DNA from: Bacillus glycinifermentans
Lineage (GTDB): Bacteria; Bacillota; Bacilli; Bacillales; Bacillaceae
Length of the DNA: 64,000 bases
Direction: 5' to 3'
NCBI RefSeq assembly: GCF_001042475.2
Contig: NZ_LECW02000005.1
Span: 189,993-253,992, forward strand
In this document: in pieces, positions 49,368 through 56,630 of the stretch
Layout of the letters: each line of letters begins with the position of its first letter
Numbering within the stretch: the stretch's first letter is position 1
Notes under the pieces: model-generated
The model's database searches: none
Told to the model about the DNA's origin: nothing
The model's input: only the letters and a program-made list of their open reading frames with translations
Translations under genes and position numbers: made by a program

Positions 49368-50128
49368 GTGAAAATAAGACAATCAGGTTTATCATCACTC
49401 GTCAGGATACAGCAGAATCCGGTTCTTACCAGGAAGAGTTTGAAATTGCTTACCGTCCGAACATGAACGTCATTTCCGCTTTAATGGAAATCAGAAGAAA
49501 TCCGGTTAACGCAAAAGGAGAAAAAACGACGCCCGTCGCCTGGGATATGAACTGCCTCGAAGAAGTGTGCGGCGCCTGCTCCATGGTGATCAACGGAAGA
49601 CCGCGACAATCGTGTACAGCGCTGATCGATCAGCTCGAACAGCCGATCCGCCTTGAGCCGATGAAAACATTCCCGGTTGTCAGAGACCTTCAAGTCGACC
49701 GGAGCCGGATGTTTGATTCATTGAAGAAGGTCAAAGCATGGGTACCGATCGACGGCACATACGATCTCGGGCCTGGACCGAGAATGCCGGAAAAAAGACG
49801 GCAGTGGGCGTACGAGCTGTCAAAATGCATGACATGCGGCGTCTGCCTTCAAGCTTGCCCGAACGTTAATGATAAATCAAGCTTCATGGGGCCTGCCCCG
49901 CTTTCGCAAGTCCGGCTGTTTAACGCCCATCCGACAGGAGCGATGAACAAATCGGAGCGGCTTGAAGCAATTATGGGAGACGGCGGCCTTGCCAACTGCG
50001 GAAACTCGCAAAACTGCGTGCAGGCATGTCCGAAAGGAATCCCTCTCACAACGTCGATCGCTGCATTAAACAGGGATACAACCGTTCAAGCGTTTAAGAA
50101 CTTCTTCGGAAGCGACAACACGGAATAA
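49364..50128 (+). CDS. sdhB: Succinate dehydrogenase iron-sulfur subunit
   Basis: Carries electrons from SdhA to SdhC. The 254 residues hold the [2Fe-2S] cysteines in CLEEVCGACSMVINGRPRQSC-like sequence (about residues 64-84). The bacterial-ferredoxin clusters are in CMTCGVCLQACPN (about 156-168) and CGNSQNCVQACPKG (about 212-225). It is translationally coupled to sdhA by an ATGA overlap. The operon ends at the terminator after it. Confidence 0.97.
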   Translation: MSENKTIRFIITRQDTAESGSYQEEFEIAYRPNMNVISALMEIRRNPVNAKGEKTTPVAWDMNCLEEVCGACSMVINGRPRQSCTALIDQLEQPIRLEPMKTFPVVRDLQVDRSRMFDSLKKVKAWVPIDGTYDLGPGPRMPEKRRQWAYELSKCMTCGVCLQACPNVNDKSSFMGPAPLSQVRLFNAHPTGAMNKSERLEAIMGDGGLANCGNSQNCVQACPKGIPLTTSIAALNRDTTVQAFKNFFGSDNTE

Positions 50129-50132
50129 TGAA

Positions 50133-50168
50133 AACGCACCTCTTCAGTTTTGAAGAGGTGTTTTCATG
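50133..50168 (+). terminator. Terminator of sdhCAB
   Basis: AACGCACCTCTTC pairs with GAAGAGGTGTTTT around AGTTTT; the T-run is short. Confidence 0.8.
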
Positions 50169-50187
50169 ATATAAGGGGATGAATACA

Positions 50188-50646
50188 TTGAAATTGCCTG
50201 CATATATTGAGGGGTCATTCGACAAATGGCGCAAGTCGTTTTCCTTTTTTGAAAAGGTGTCTGTCCGTTTTTCGGAAACGGATATGTTCGGCCATATGAA
50301 CAATGTGACGCCGTTCATCTATTTTGAAGAAGCGAGAATTTCTTATTTCAAACATCTTCAGGCGATGGATAACTTAACAGTCAGCCGGACGATTCCTGTC
50401 GTTGCAAGCCAGCAGTGCGACTACCTTAGGCAAGTCATGCTCCATGAGAACGTAAACATCGGCGTCAAAACGGCAGCTCTCGGACAAACGTCGCTCACGC
50501 TCCATTACCTGGCAGAAAACGAAGCGGGGGTCCCTTGTTTTACTGGAACAGCCGTCATGGTTCAAATTGGAAGGGATACGGGGAAACCCGAAAGCTGGAC
50601 AGAAGAACAAAAAATGAAATTGTCAGGTTCATTTCCTGAGAAATAA
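50188..50646 (+). CDS. ysmA: Acyl-CoA thioesterase-like protein YsmA (4HBT hotdog fold)
   Basis: A 152-residue single-domain hotdog protein of the 4-hydroxybenzoyl-CoA thioesterase family. Its signature VRFSETDMFGHMNNVTPFIYFEEAR is near residues 28-52, where Asp and the Asn-Asn turn are catalytic in relatives. The physiological thioester is unknown. ATG 50179 directly abuts AAGGGG, so TTG 50188 (9-base spacing) is chosen. It is probably co-transcribed with the following SDR gene, 18 bases downstream. Confidence 0.82.
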   Translation: MKLPAYIEGSFDKWRKSFSFFEKVSVRFSETDMFGHMNNVTPFIYFEEARISYFKHLQAMDNLTVSRTIPVVASQQCDYLRQVMLHENVNIGVKTAALGQTSLTLHYLAENEAGVPCFTGTAVMVQIGRDTGKPESWTEEQKMKLSGSFPEK

Positions 50647-50664
50647 TATGGAAGGAGAAAAGAG

Positions 50665-51360
50665 ATGAAGAAAGCAGCGGTGATCGGCGCAAGTTCCGGA
50701 ATCGGAAGAGCGCTCGCCAAACAGCTGTCAGAGAGCGGTGTTACCGTCGGGCTTGCTGCAAGGCGGGTAGAACTGCTCAAAAAACTTCAGAAGGAACTTC
50801 CCAATCCTTCATATATCAAAAAAATTGACGTTGCCGACGCTGAACGGGCGAATATACTCTTAAAGGATCTGATTGATGAGATGGGACAGGTGGACGCCGT
50901 CTTCATTTGTTCCGGTGTCGGCTATACCGAAAGCGAACTGGACCGGAAAAAGCAAACAGAAACGATTGATGTGAATGTATCAGGGTTTGTCGTTTGTGCA
51001 AATCTGTTTCTCGATCATTTCGTCCAAAACGGTCGCGGCCATCTTGTCGGCATCTCATCGATTGCCGCATTACGGGGAAGCGGATCAGCCGCCTTATACA
51101 GCGCTTCAAAAGCTTTCGTTTCAAATTATGTAAAGGGCCTGAGACGAAAAATGAAAAGCACGGATGCTGACATCGCCGTAACCGAAATTCAGCCCGGCTT
51201 CGTCAACACCGCGCTTGCCAAAGGGGAGAGGCTGTTTTGGGCGGCTTCTCCTGAAAAAGCAGCTGCACAAATTATCAAGGCTGTCCGAAAAAAGAAAAAA
51301 CACGCGTATATTACAAAAAGGTGGCGGGTCATTTCCTGGATTTTGAAGTACTTTCCTTAA
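50665..51360 (+). CDS. Short-chain dehydrogenase/reductase
   Basis: A 231-residue classical SDR. The cofactor loop is GASSGIG (residues 8-14), Asn104 is in IDVNVSG, catalytic Ser131/Ser132 are in GISSIAAL, and YSASK is at 145-149 with Tyr145 and Lys149. The Arg pair in AARRVELL suggests NADPH preference (inference). GGAGAAAAG precedes the ATG. It lies between ysmA and gerE, where I know no B. subtilis counterpart. The substrate is unknown. Confidence 0.88.
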   Translation: MKKAAVIGASSGIGRALAKQLSESGVTVGLAARRVELLKKLQKELPNPSYIKKIDVADAERANILLKDLIDEMGQVDAVFICSGVGYTESELDRKKQTETIDVNVSGFVVCANLFLDHFVQNGRGHLVGISSIAALRGSGSAALYSASKAFVSNYVKGLRRKMKSTDADIAVTEIQPGFVNTALAKGERLFWAASPEKAAAQIIKAVRKKKKHAYITKRWRVISWILKYFP

Positions 51361-51361
51361 A

Positions 51362-51387
51362 AATGGCGATTTGCCCCGCCGTTTTTC
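51362..51387 (+). terminator. Terminator after the SDR gene
   Basis: AATGGCG (51362-51368) pairs with CGCCGTT (51377-51383), with one G-U pair, then TTTTTC. Confidence 0.65.
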
Positions 51388-51440
51388 ATCAAAACGAAAA
51401 ATAGGTGTTAGCGGTTACCCTTTTCTCCTTCGGAAACGTC

Positions 51441-51468
51441 ACCGACTTCAGGGATGTTTCATATGATA
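51441..51468 (+). promoter_or_regulatory. sigma-K promoter of gerE
   Basis: ACC (51441-51443), a 16-base spacer and CATATGATA (51460-51468) match the sigma-K consensus (AC, then CATANNNTA). gerE is transcribed by sigma-K late in the mother cell. Confidence 0.75.
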
Positions 51469-51533
51469 TCACGACTATATCGAAACCCATTCGTTTCAGA
51501 TCAGCTCTCACCTAGCAAGGAGGGTTACAATAC

Positions 51534-51719
51534 TTGAAGGAGAAAGAGTTTCAATCAAAGCCGCTGCTAACAAAGAGAGAAAGAGAAGTGTTCGAACTGC
51601 TCGTTCAAGACAAGACAACAAAGGAAATCGCAAGCGAGCTCTTTATAAGTGAAAAAACTGTTCGTAATCACATTTCCAATGTTATGCGTACCTACGGCAA
51701 ACGATTAATCCATGATTGA
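51534..51719 (+). pseudogene. gerE: gerE, spore coat transcription regulator, 3' end displaced by a prophage
   Basis: GerE is a 74-residue LuxR/FixJ-type DNA-binding protein that shapes late coat gene expression. Residues 1-49 are intact ([20 protein letters not shown], then [18 protein letters not shown]). The sequence changes after codon 49-50 to [12 protein letters not shown] and stops at residue 61. The expected tail from QKLGVKGRSQ to the C-terminus is missing, so the recognition helix is at the break and the last helix is lost. The start is TTG 51534 behind AAGGAGGG. A phage-type lysogeny module begins directly after, so the element is inserted in gerE. The truncated product is probably inactive unless excision restores the gene. 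Confidence 0.9.
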
Positions 51720-51743
51720 GCCTTTAAAGGCTCTTTTTTTGAT
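51717..51743 (+). terminator. Terminator at the left end of the element
   Basis: GAGCCTTTAAAGGCTC is a perfect inverted repeat followed by TTTTTTT. It stops transcription from the gerE side and faces the leftward immA-like gene. Confidence 0.85.
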
Positions 51744-52219
51744 TATATAATTAGGCGGGTTTTGCTGAAGTACATATTCAGGCGGGTCTTTGCGAAAGGT
51801 TCAGAGACTTTGAAGGTGTTGGCAATGAAGCGGACATCAAAAAATGGGTTATGAGTAATTTTTATTGTATGCAGCATAAAAGTGGGGATACAAAAGTGAT
51901 ATGAGAAGTAATTTGCTTGTCCCTCCTGATAATCTGACCAGAACTTTGGCATTGTTTTTTTGTCTCCTTCATGTCTGAAGAGGTGGCACAATTCGTGTGC
52001 AAAGTCATCCCACTGCTCACAGCGGATTTTCCGACTATCTAATGAAATCGTATACACATCATTGTATTTAAAGGAAAAAGACGGAGATGGTTTGAAATAA
52101 ACTCTGATTCCTAACAGCTCGGCGATGAGCTCGAAATTAATTTGCTCGGGTGTTGTGATGTTGATTCTTTTATACAAGTTTTCAATCCAATCTTCTAAAT
52201 GACTGTTGGTATACACCAA
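51743..52219 (-). CDS. ImmA/IrrE-family metalloprotease
   Basis: A 158-residue COG2856 protein with the zinc site HELCHLFRHEGD (His75, Glu76, His79). In Bacillus mobile elements ImmA cleaves the partner repressor ImmR to induce excision. Here the CI-like repressor gene lies 1.3 kb to the right on the same strand, separated by two genes. The reading is open to 52243, but TTG 52219 has AAGGGGG 8 bases upstream and is chosen. It is the outermost element gene next to gerE, where an integrase would often be found. Confidence 0.85.
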   Translation of the reverse strand: MVYTNSHLEDWIENLYKRINITTPEQINFELIAELLGIRVYFKPSPSFSFKYNDVYTISLDSRKIRCEQWDDFAHELCHLFRHEGDKKTMPKFWSDYQEGQANYFSYHFCIPTFMLHTIKITHNPFFDVRFIANTFKVSEPFAKTRLNMYFSKTRLII

Positions 52220-52281
52220 GATGAATTCCCCCTTAAATGTCAATGATTAATAGGAATATATGTTCTGTTTTTTATACATAA

Positions 52282-52314
52282 GAAAATCCCTGCAAATAGG
52301 GATTTTCTTATGTA
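52282..52314. terminator. Bidirectional hairpin between lipoprotein and immA-like gene
   Basis: AGAAAATCCCT pairs with AGGGATTTTCT around GCAAAT, with T/A-rich flanks on both strands. Confidence 0.7.
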
Positions 52315-52318
52315 TCAA

Positions 52319-52840
52319 TTACTTCACAGGAACAGTGAATGATACGTCTTTATTTTTCATAAAGTCTTCAGTAGTAACATCACCGAATTTTAGTTTAACC
52401 TCTTTCACGCTGTTAACATCGATTTCTTTACCTTCAGGTACAGTAAATTCAAGTACGCCATCTTGTTTTACGCCGCCTTCGACGTCTCCACCTACTTGAC
52501 CGTCGGTTAAGAACATATTAGCGTCTAACTGCATGTCACCCACTACTGCTTTACCTTGGTCAGGATAGAAGTGTAGCTGTTTTTTTGTAGTGTTTTCAAT
52601 GTTGATTCCTACATTAACTTTATCTTTCATAATTTTAACATCGCCTAGGTTGATCTTCATTCCTAAAGCTTCTGTTTTTTGTTTGCTTGCATCAACTTTT
52701 TTAGACCCGTCATCTTTCTTTTCTTCTGTCTTCTTGTCTTTGGAAATGTCTGCCCCTGTTGATACGTCATCTGTTGATCCGCAGGCAGCTAAGGCCAGAG
52801 CAAGACCAAGAGATAAAAATAAGACTAAAAATTTCTTCAA
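52319..52840 (-). CDS. Phage-encoded lipoprotein
   Basis: A 173-residue exported lipoprotein. The signal peptide MKKFLVLFLSLGLALA ends in lipobox LAAC (Cys20). A Lys/Asp/Ser-rich linker (about residues 25-58) follows, then a beta-rich domain of roughly DUF4352/immunoglobulin-like character (about 60-173). GGGGGGC precedes the ATG. Located in the lysogeny module, it is likely expressed from the prophage and could act in superinfection exclusion or alter the host envelope. That is inference from position only; no family function is recognised. Confidence 0.75.
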   Translation of the reverse strand: MKKFLVLFLSLGLALALAACGSTDDVSTGADISKDKKTEEKKDDGSKKVDASKQKTEALGMKINLGDVKIMKDKVNVGINIENTTKKQLHFYPDQGKAVVGDMQLDANMFLTDGQVGGDVEGGVKQDGVLEFTVPEGKEIDVNSVKEVKLKFGDVTTEDFMKNKDVSFTVPVK

Positions 52841-52933
52841 AATAAAGCCCCCCAGTTCATATATATGTACGTCTTTTATAATAGGCTAAAAAACTCAAAA
52901 TTTCAACATTATATTACAAAAATGTCAAAATAT

Positions 52934-53215
52934 TCACTGTTGTTTGCGGGCTTTTAGTGTATGAATCTCGAATTCTGCATCGGCTACCTTGCGATTAACA
53001 AAGATGACGCCTTCTTTAAGGGAGCTGATTTCTTCAAGAAGGAGATTATCTGAATTGATGTTCTCAGCATGCTGTGCGTCGACCTTTTCATTTAGTTTAT
53101 CGATTTTCTCATTGATGACATTCAACTTGGAACTTGTGTCCTGTTTGAAGGAATCGAAGTCCGTTCTGAATTCTGTTATGGCATTCAGAATCATATCCAG
53201 TTTTTTGTCTTCCAT
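52934..53215 (-). CDS. Coiled-coil phage protein (93 aa)
   Basis: The 93 residues are almost wholly helical, with heptad-like repeats (NAITEFRTDFDSFKQDTSSK, INEKIDKLNEKVDAQ, ISSLKEG) and a basic C-terminus LKARKQQ. I do not recognise a specific function; such proteins are common in phage lysogeny regions. ATG 53215 lies 6 bases after AGAGGTG; the GTG at 53224 is within that ribosome site. It is probably transcribed with the lipoprotein and immA-like genes. Confidence 0.7.
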   Translation of the reverse strand: MEDKKLDMILNAITEFRTDFDSFKQDTSSKLNVINEKIDKLNEKVDAQHAENINSDNLLLEEISSLKEGVIFVNRKVADAEFEIHTLKARKQQ

Positions 53216-53273
53216 CGTTTTCACCTCTTTTTTAGACTCGAAAACGCCAAAATTTTTGGTACTCCTTTAGTAA

Positions 53274-53460
53274 TCCATTGGGAAACAGAGAGAACTCCAT
53301 TGGGAAACGAACACCCCTCAAATCCCTTGATACACAAGGGCCGAAAGGCTTGTATATTTTTACATCGGGAAACGGATAGACTTGAATTAGTTTCCATTCG
53401 TCTTTTTTGGGAAACTTCTATAGATAACTAAATAACTAAAGAATAACTAAATAATATATA
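53274..53460. repeat. Cluster of GGGAAAC repeats and AATAACTAA repeats
   Basis: CCATTGGGAAAC occurs at 53274-53285 and 53296-53307, 22 bases apart. CATCGGGAAAC is at 53362-53372, TTGGGAAAC at 53406-53414, and an inverted GTTTCC at 53389-53394. Next to them AATAACTAA is repeated about three times in 53421-53452. The cluster lies between the coiled-coil gene and the repressor gene and codes for nothing. A related ATTGGGAAA occurs at 56565-56573. Confidence 0.7.
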
Positions 53461-53478
53461 TAAGGAGTCGTTCTTCAC

Positions 53479-53844
53479 TCAATCAGATTTCTTTTTCCGA
53501 CCTTCTTTAAGTTGCTCCGTGATGATTTCGAGGGCAGCATCTAAAATCTCCGGTGTAATCTCTCCGTCACGGGCAGCGAGGAAGGTTTTGGGATCCTTTA
53601 AAATTCTCTTTGCTTCGTCTTCAAAAATTTTATCTTGAAAGTCTTCGTTTTCATCTCTCAAAAGGAAATCCAAGGAGACTCCGAAAAAGTCGGCTATTTT
53701 CACCAACGTAGCATGATCAGGTTCCCTTTTTCCTTGCTCGTATGATGCATATGTGGTGCGGGCTATACCTAATTTATCAGCAACATCTTGTTGCTTTAAC
53801 TTTTTTTCTTCCCGTAATTTTTTTAATTTGGTTGGAAAATTCAT
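53479..53844 (-). CDS. XRE-family CI-like phage repressor
   Basis: A 121-residue repressor. The N-terminal helix-turn-helix KQQDVADKLGIARTTYASYE (about residues 18-37) is followed by GKREPDHATLVKIADFFGVSLDFLL, typical of Xre/ImmR repressors. The C-terminal helical part (ARDGEITPEILDAALEIITE) is short, without a LexA-type self-cleavage domain. That fits control by an ImmA protease or an antirepressor. It is divergent from the cro-like gene across the operator region. Confidence 0.9.
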   Translation of the reverse strand: MNFPTKLKKLREEKKLKQQDVADKLGIARTTYASYEQGKREPDHATLVKIADFFGVSLDFLLRDENEDFQDKIFEDEAKRILKDPKTFLAARDGEITPEILDAALEIITEQLKEGRKKKSD

Positions 53845-53887
53845 AATTTATCGCCTCACAGAAATTGTAACACTACAGACCATTATA

Positions 53888-54003
53888 ACTACACATTTAG
53901 CGTATCGTAAGTGATGACTCAAAAAGAGTATTTTTTTAAAAAAAGGGGTTTACAAGACTCAAAATGCGTAGTATATTATAAGCAACGACACGAAATGCGT
54001 AGT
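53888..54003 (+). promoter_or_regulatory. Repressor/Cro operator region and rightward promoter
   Basis: Rightward promoter TTTACA (53949-53954), 17 bases, TATATT (53972-53977). AAATGCGTAGT occurs at 53962-53972 and 53993-54003, and in inverted form with one change (ACTACACATTT) at 53888-53898. The first copy sits in the promoter spacer, so repressor binding would silence early genes. Confidence 0.8.
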
Positions 54004-54016
54004 GGAGGTGAAGAAA

Positions 54017-54259
54017 TTGGCCACTAAAACCAAGCAACAAACATGGCTAAAACATCAGCGTTTAAGAAAAGGATTAACTCAAAAAGATGTAGCTAGTAAA
54101 GCGAATATTGCACGGACGACCTATGCCTCTATTGAACAGGGCGAGCGTAATGCATCTGTCCCGACAGCAAAAGCTATAGCTGATGTCCTTGATTTTGATT
54201 GGACTCTTTTTTTTGATGATCAAGTACGCGATTCGAGTAGTGGTAAAAACACTGCATAG
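54017..54259 (+). CDS. Cro-like XRE-family regulator
   Basis: An 80-residue single-domain helix-turn-helix protein (LTQKDVASKANIARTTYASI, about residues 19-38), similar in its recognition helix to the divergent repressor, so the two may read the same AAATGCGTAGT operators. TTG 54017 has GTGGAGGTG 6-7 bases upstream. It is first gene of the rightward early operon. A Cro or ImmR-antagonist role is inferred from position. Confidence 0.85.
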   Translation: MATKTKQQTWLKHQRLRKGLTQKDVASKANIARTTYASIEQGERNASVPTAKAIADVLDFDWTLFFDDQVRDSSSGKNTA

Positions 54260-54313
54260 AACCATGGTCAGTCCAACTGTCCAACACGAATACACTGACG
54301 TGAGGTGATCGCG

Positions 54314-54454
54314 ATGGCGAAAGAAAAAAAGAAAAAGCAAACGATCCTCAAGGTCGGCAAAGAAGTATACGGCACGATGGACCGGGAAGAATGCTTCCGT
54401 AAAGCCCTCGAACCGTACTTTACAACAGATAAAGAATTAAAACTCAACGCTTGA
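54314..54454 (+). CDS. Small phage protein (46 aa)
   Basis: 46 residues, starting MAKEKKKKQTILKVGKEVYG and ending DKELKLNA. The basic start suggests nucleic-acid binding or a regulatory peptide. TGAGGTGATC lies 4 bases before the ATG. It stands between the cro-like and antirepressor genes. I do not recognise a family; it could be excisionase-like in size only. Confidence 0.6.
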   Translation: MAKEKKKKQTILKVGKEVYGTMDREECFRKALEPYFTTDKELKLNA

Positions 54455-54506
54455 AACATTTTTGCTTCACCCTTTTTTGATGGACAAGCTGCAAGGAGGT
54501 TATAGC

Positions 54507-55196
54507 ATGAATCAATTACAAACGTTCAAAAATGAGCTGTTCGAAGTTGCTGCAAAAATCGAAAATGATCAAATTCTTTTCGATGTGGAACAGGTCGCGA
54601 GATCATTAGGAATTGTTGATGTTAAAAACGGCGTTAAATACGTCAGATGGAATCGAGTGAATAGCTATCTCCCTAAAAATTCGCCACTTGTGGCGAAAGG
54701 CGATTTCATCCCTGAACCATTGGTTTACAAATTGGCTTTTAAAGCCTCGAACGAAGTTGCTGAACAATTTCAGGACTGGCTTGCTATTGAAGTCATCCCA
54801 ACAATCAGAAAAACAGGCCAATACGGCAGCCCGAAAATTTTATCTGAAAGAGAGCAGCGCATCGTATCTCTTGAACTCACTTTAGAAACTGCAAAGCGTC
54901 AGGACGAAATGCAAAAAGCCCTGAACAAACATGAAAATAAGTTGCTCGAACTTAGCGAAAAAGTGGACGAGCAAATCACACTTGATCACGGAGAACAGCG
55001 CAGGCTTCAAAAAGGCATAGCTCGACGAGTCTATTCTTTCACAGATGACAAGAAAGAAGCGGGGAGGCTTTTCAAGGAATTACATCGTGAAATTAAAGAC
55101 CGATTCGGGGTTCCAAGCTATAAAGATGTGAAGCGTAAGGAGCTGTTAACCGCGATCAACTATATCGAAAATTGGGTGCCTCGAAAGGTTTCCTAA
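54507..55196 (+). CDS. Phage antirepressor, BRO-N/ORF6C type
   Basis: A 229-residue antirepressor. The N-terminal BRO-type DNA-binding domain (about 1-105) holds LFDVEQVARSLGIVDVKNGV and EVIPTIRKTGQYG. After a coiled-coil linker, the ORF6C-type C-terminal domain (about 140-229) holds KGIARRVYSF and RFGVPSYKDVKRKELLTAIN. It probably binds the repressor or DNA to trigger induction. ATG 54507 has GCAAGGAGG 7 bases upstream, so the longer reading from 54462 is not used. Confidence 0.85.
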   Translation: MNQLQTFKNELFEVAAKIENDQILFDVEQVARSLGIVDVKNGVKYVRWNRVNSYLPKNSPLVAKGDFIPEPLVYKLAFKASNEVAEQFQDWLAIEVIPTIRKTGQYGSPKILSEREQRIVSLELTLETAKRQDEMQKALNKHENKLLELSEKVDEQITLDHGEQRRLQKGIARRVYSFTDDKKEAGRLFKELHREIKDRFGVPSYKDVKRKELLTAINYIENWVPRKVS

Positions 55197-55262
55197 AACC
55201 TGTCGAGTACCCTCATTAATAAATTTTACCAAATAAATTACCGTGAAACAGGAGGCGAACGT

Positions 55263-55826
55263 ATGGAGAACAACCCGTATAATCTGGATAATTTGCCCTC
55301 AATTATGCGTGAAATCCGAAAACGATACGGATTCAATCAATTTCAGTTAGGGAGATTACTTGGAGGAAAAGGACAACAGTATATTTCAGATGTCGAAAAT
55401 GGTTTGATCACTTTGACACCACAGCTTTGTATAAAGTGGTTTGAGGCGTGCGAAGCGTACGAGCATATCGATCTTGTGCATTACCTTTTCCGGCTGCACC
55501 CGACGGCGGCGGCCCCGATAGATCCGGCATTGAACGAAAGCGCCAGCACGGCAGTGATCAATATGATTCACCAATTAAAAGAGGCGCTGCAAGCGACTGA
55601 AAACCTCGGGAAGTGGTTAGCTCGGGAACGACCCGGACGAGCTGCGGAATTACCGATAAACGAGATAAAACAAATTTTCGATCTGATCCCGGCCAATAAA
55701 ACGCTGATCTACTCATTAGCCCGGAATCACGGTCTAAAAATTCAAGAGGTTGCCGACAGATGGACGCGAAAGGCGTTAGTCGATCATGTGGCAATGGCAA
55801 GAAAAGAAGAAAGGCAGGCGGTATAA
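55263..55826 (+). CDS. HTH-domain phage protein (187 aa)
   Basis: An N-terminal XRE-like helix-turn-helix ([20 protein letters not shown], about residues 24-43) is joined to a C-terminal helical domain with [20 protein letters not shown] near residues 138-157. Possibly a second regulator of the early operon, or a DNA-binding accessory protein. ACAGGAGGCGAACGT directly precedes the ATG. No specific family function is recognised. Confidence 0.75.
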   Translation: MENNPYNLDNLPSIMREIRKRYGFNQFQLGRLLGGKGQQYISDVENGLITLTPQLCIKWFEACEAYEHIDLVHYLFRLHPTAAAPIDPALNESASTAVINMIHQLKEALQATENLGKWLARERPGRAAELPINEIKQIFDLIPANKTLIYSLARNHGLKIQEVADRWTRKALVDHVAMARKEERQAV

Positions 55827-55827
55827 G

Positions 55828-56085
55828 GTGAAAATCAATCATTTTCTAAAAACAGATATTGAGGCGGCTAAAAGAAAAATGGAATCAGTGGAAGATTTGT
55901 CTGGCATGCTTTCAGAAGCATTGAGTGATGGGGATTTTGAGGAAGCAATTAGTATGGCGGGAACCATCAAGGTTTTAGCTGAGGATTTAAACAGAATGGC
56001 AAACAAAGCACGATTGTATGAAACAGCTTTAAAAATGAGAAAAAGAGAACTTAATGTAACTGTGGTTAGCAGGTGTTTAAGATGA
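55828..56085 (+). CDS. Small helical phage protein (85 aa)
   Basis: 85 residues, mainly alpha-helical and charged (NHFLKTDIEAAKRKMESVED, then DGDFEEAISMAGTIKVLAED). The start is set at GTG 55828, just past the stop of the previous gene; the reading is open upstream into that gene but the overlap would be long. The final TGA overlaps the ATG of the next small ORF. Function unknown. Confidence 0.6.
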   Translation: MKINHFLKTDIEAAKRKMESVEDLSGMLSEALSDGDFEEAISMAGTIKVLAEDLNRMANKARLYETALKMRKRELNVTVVSRCLR

Positions 56086-56225
56086 TACTCCATTACGTTC
56101 ATAAGCCGGCGACAGCGTTAGAAGTGCGTGCATGGTGCGCGAGAATCCGAAACTATCCTGAACTGCATCTTATATGGGATCAGCGTTTTAAAAAATTCAG
56201 AGAAAGAGGGTTGAAAAATGGCTAA
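56082..56225 (+). CDS. Small phage protein (47 aa)
   Basis: 47 residues rich in Trp, Tyr and Arg (MILHYVHKPATALEVRAWCA, then IRNYPELHLIWDQRFKKF). The ATG overlaps the previous stop (ATGA) and its own stop overlaps the next gene, so it sits in a tightly coupled chain. The short basic aromatic protein has no recognised family. Confidence 0.6.
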   Translation: MILHYVHKPATALEVRAWCARIRNYPELHLIWDQRFKKFRERGLKNG

Positions 56226-56409
56226 TGTATATGACTTGAAAGCGGCTTTAGATGCGGTTGAGGATTTCCGTGACGAGGCAGCAAGCGGAATTGAAGAGGC
56301 TATCGAGAAAGCGGATCGATTATCAAGTTCGGATAATCTCGAAGAACTACAAGAGGGATATAACGAGGTTATTTCTATATTGGAAGACACCTTGAAGAAA
56401 TTACGATGA
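56218..56409 (+). CDS. Small acidic helical phage protein (63 aa)
   Basis: 63 residues, acidic and helical (DLKAALDAVEDFRDEAASGI, then LEELQEGYNEVISILEDTLK), likely a short coiled coil. AGAGGG lies 7 bases before the ATG, inside the preceding ORF. Function unknown. Confidence 0.65.
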   Translation: MANVYDLKAALDAVEDFRDEAASGIEEAIEKADRLSSSDNLEELQEGYNEVISILEDTLKKLR

Positions 56410-56422
56410 GGAGTTGTTTCAA

Positions 56423-56527
56423 ATGAACATCGAGCACCCAATGATCACAGAAATTAACCGTTTCGGCTACCCAAAAGAGTATTTGAGGTATGAGGACGAG
56501 GAAGAGCAGGAAGATGATGAGGAATAA
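56423..56527 (+). CDS. Tiny YqaI-like phage protein (34 aa)
   Basis: 34 residues: MNIEHPMITEINRFGYP then a very acidic tail (DEEEQEDDEE). The start resembles the N-terminus of YqaI-type proteins from the skin element and related phages. GAGGAG lies 10-12 bases before the ATG. It lies just upstream of the recombination genes, as YqaI does. Function unknown. Confidence 0.55.
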   Translation: MNIEHPMITEINRFGYPKEYLRYEDEEEQEDDEE

Positions 56528-56630
56528 AAAAAGCCCACTTGGCAGAGTGGACTCAAATTGATTGATTGGGAAAGTATCATTTCTCTTATTATACCAAATC
56601 ACCCCATAAAAGACAATGGAGGTTTGAAAT

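Noticed and set aside
53274..53460. Possible CRISPR-like repeat array
   Set aside because: Repeats are only 9-12 bases, unevenly spaced and partly inverted, and no cas genes are present.
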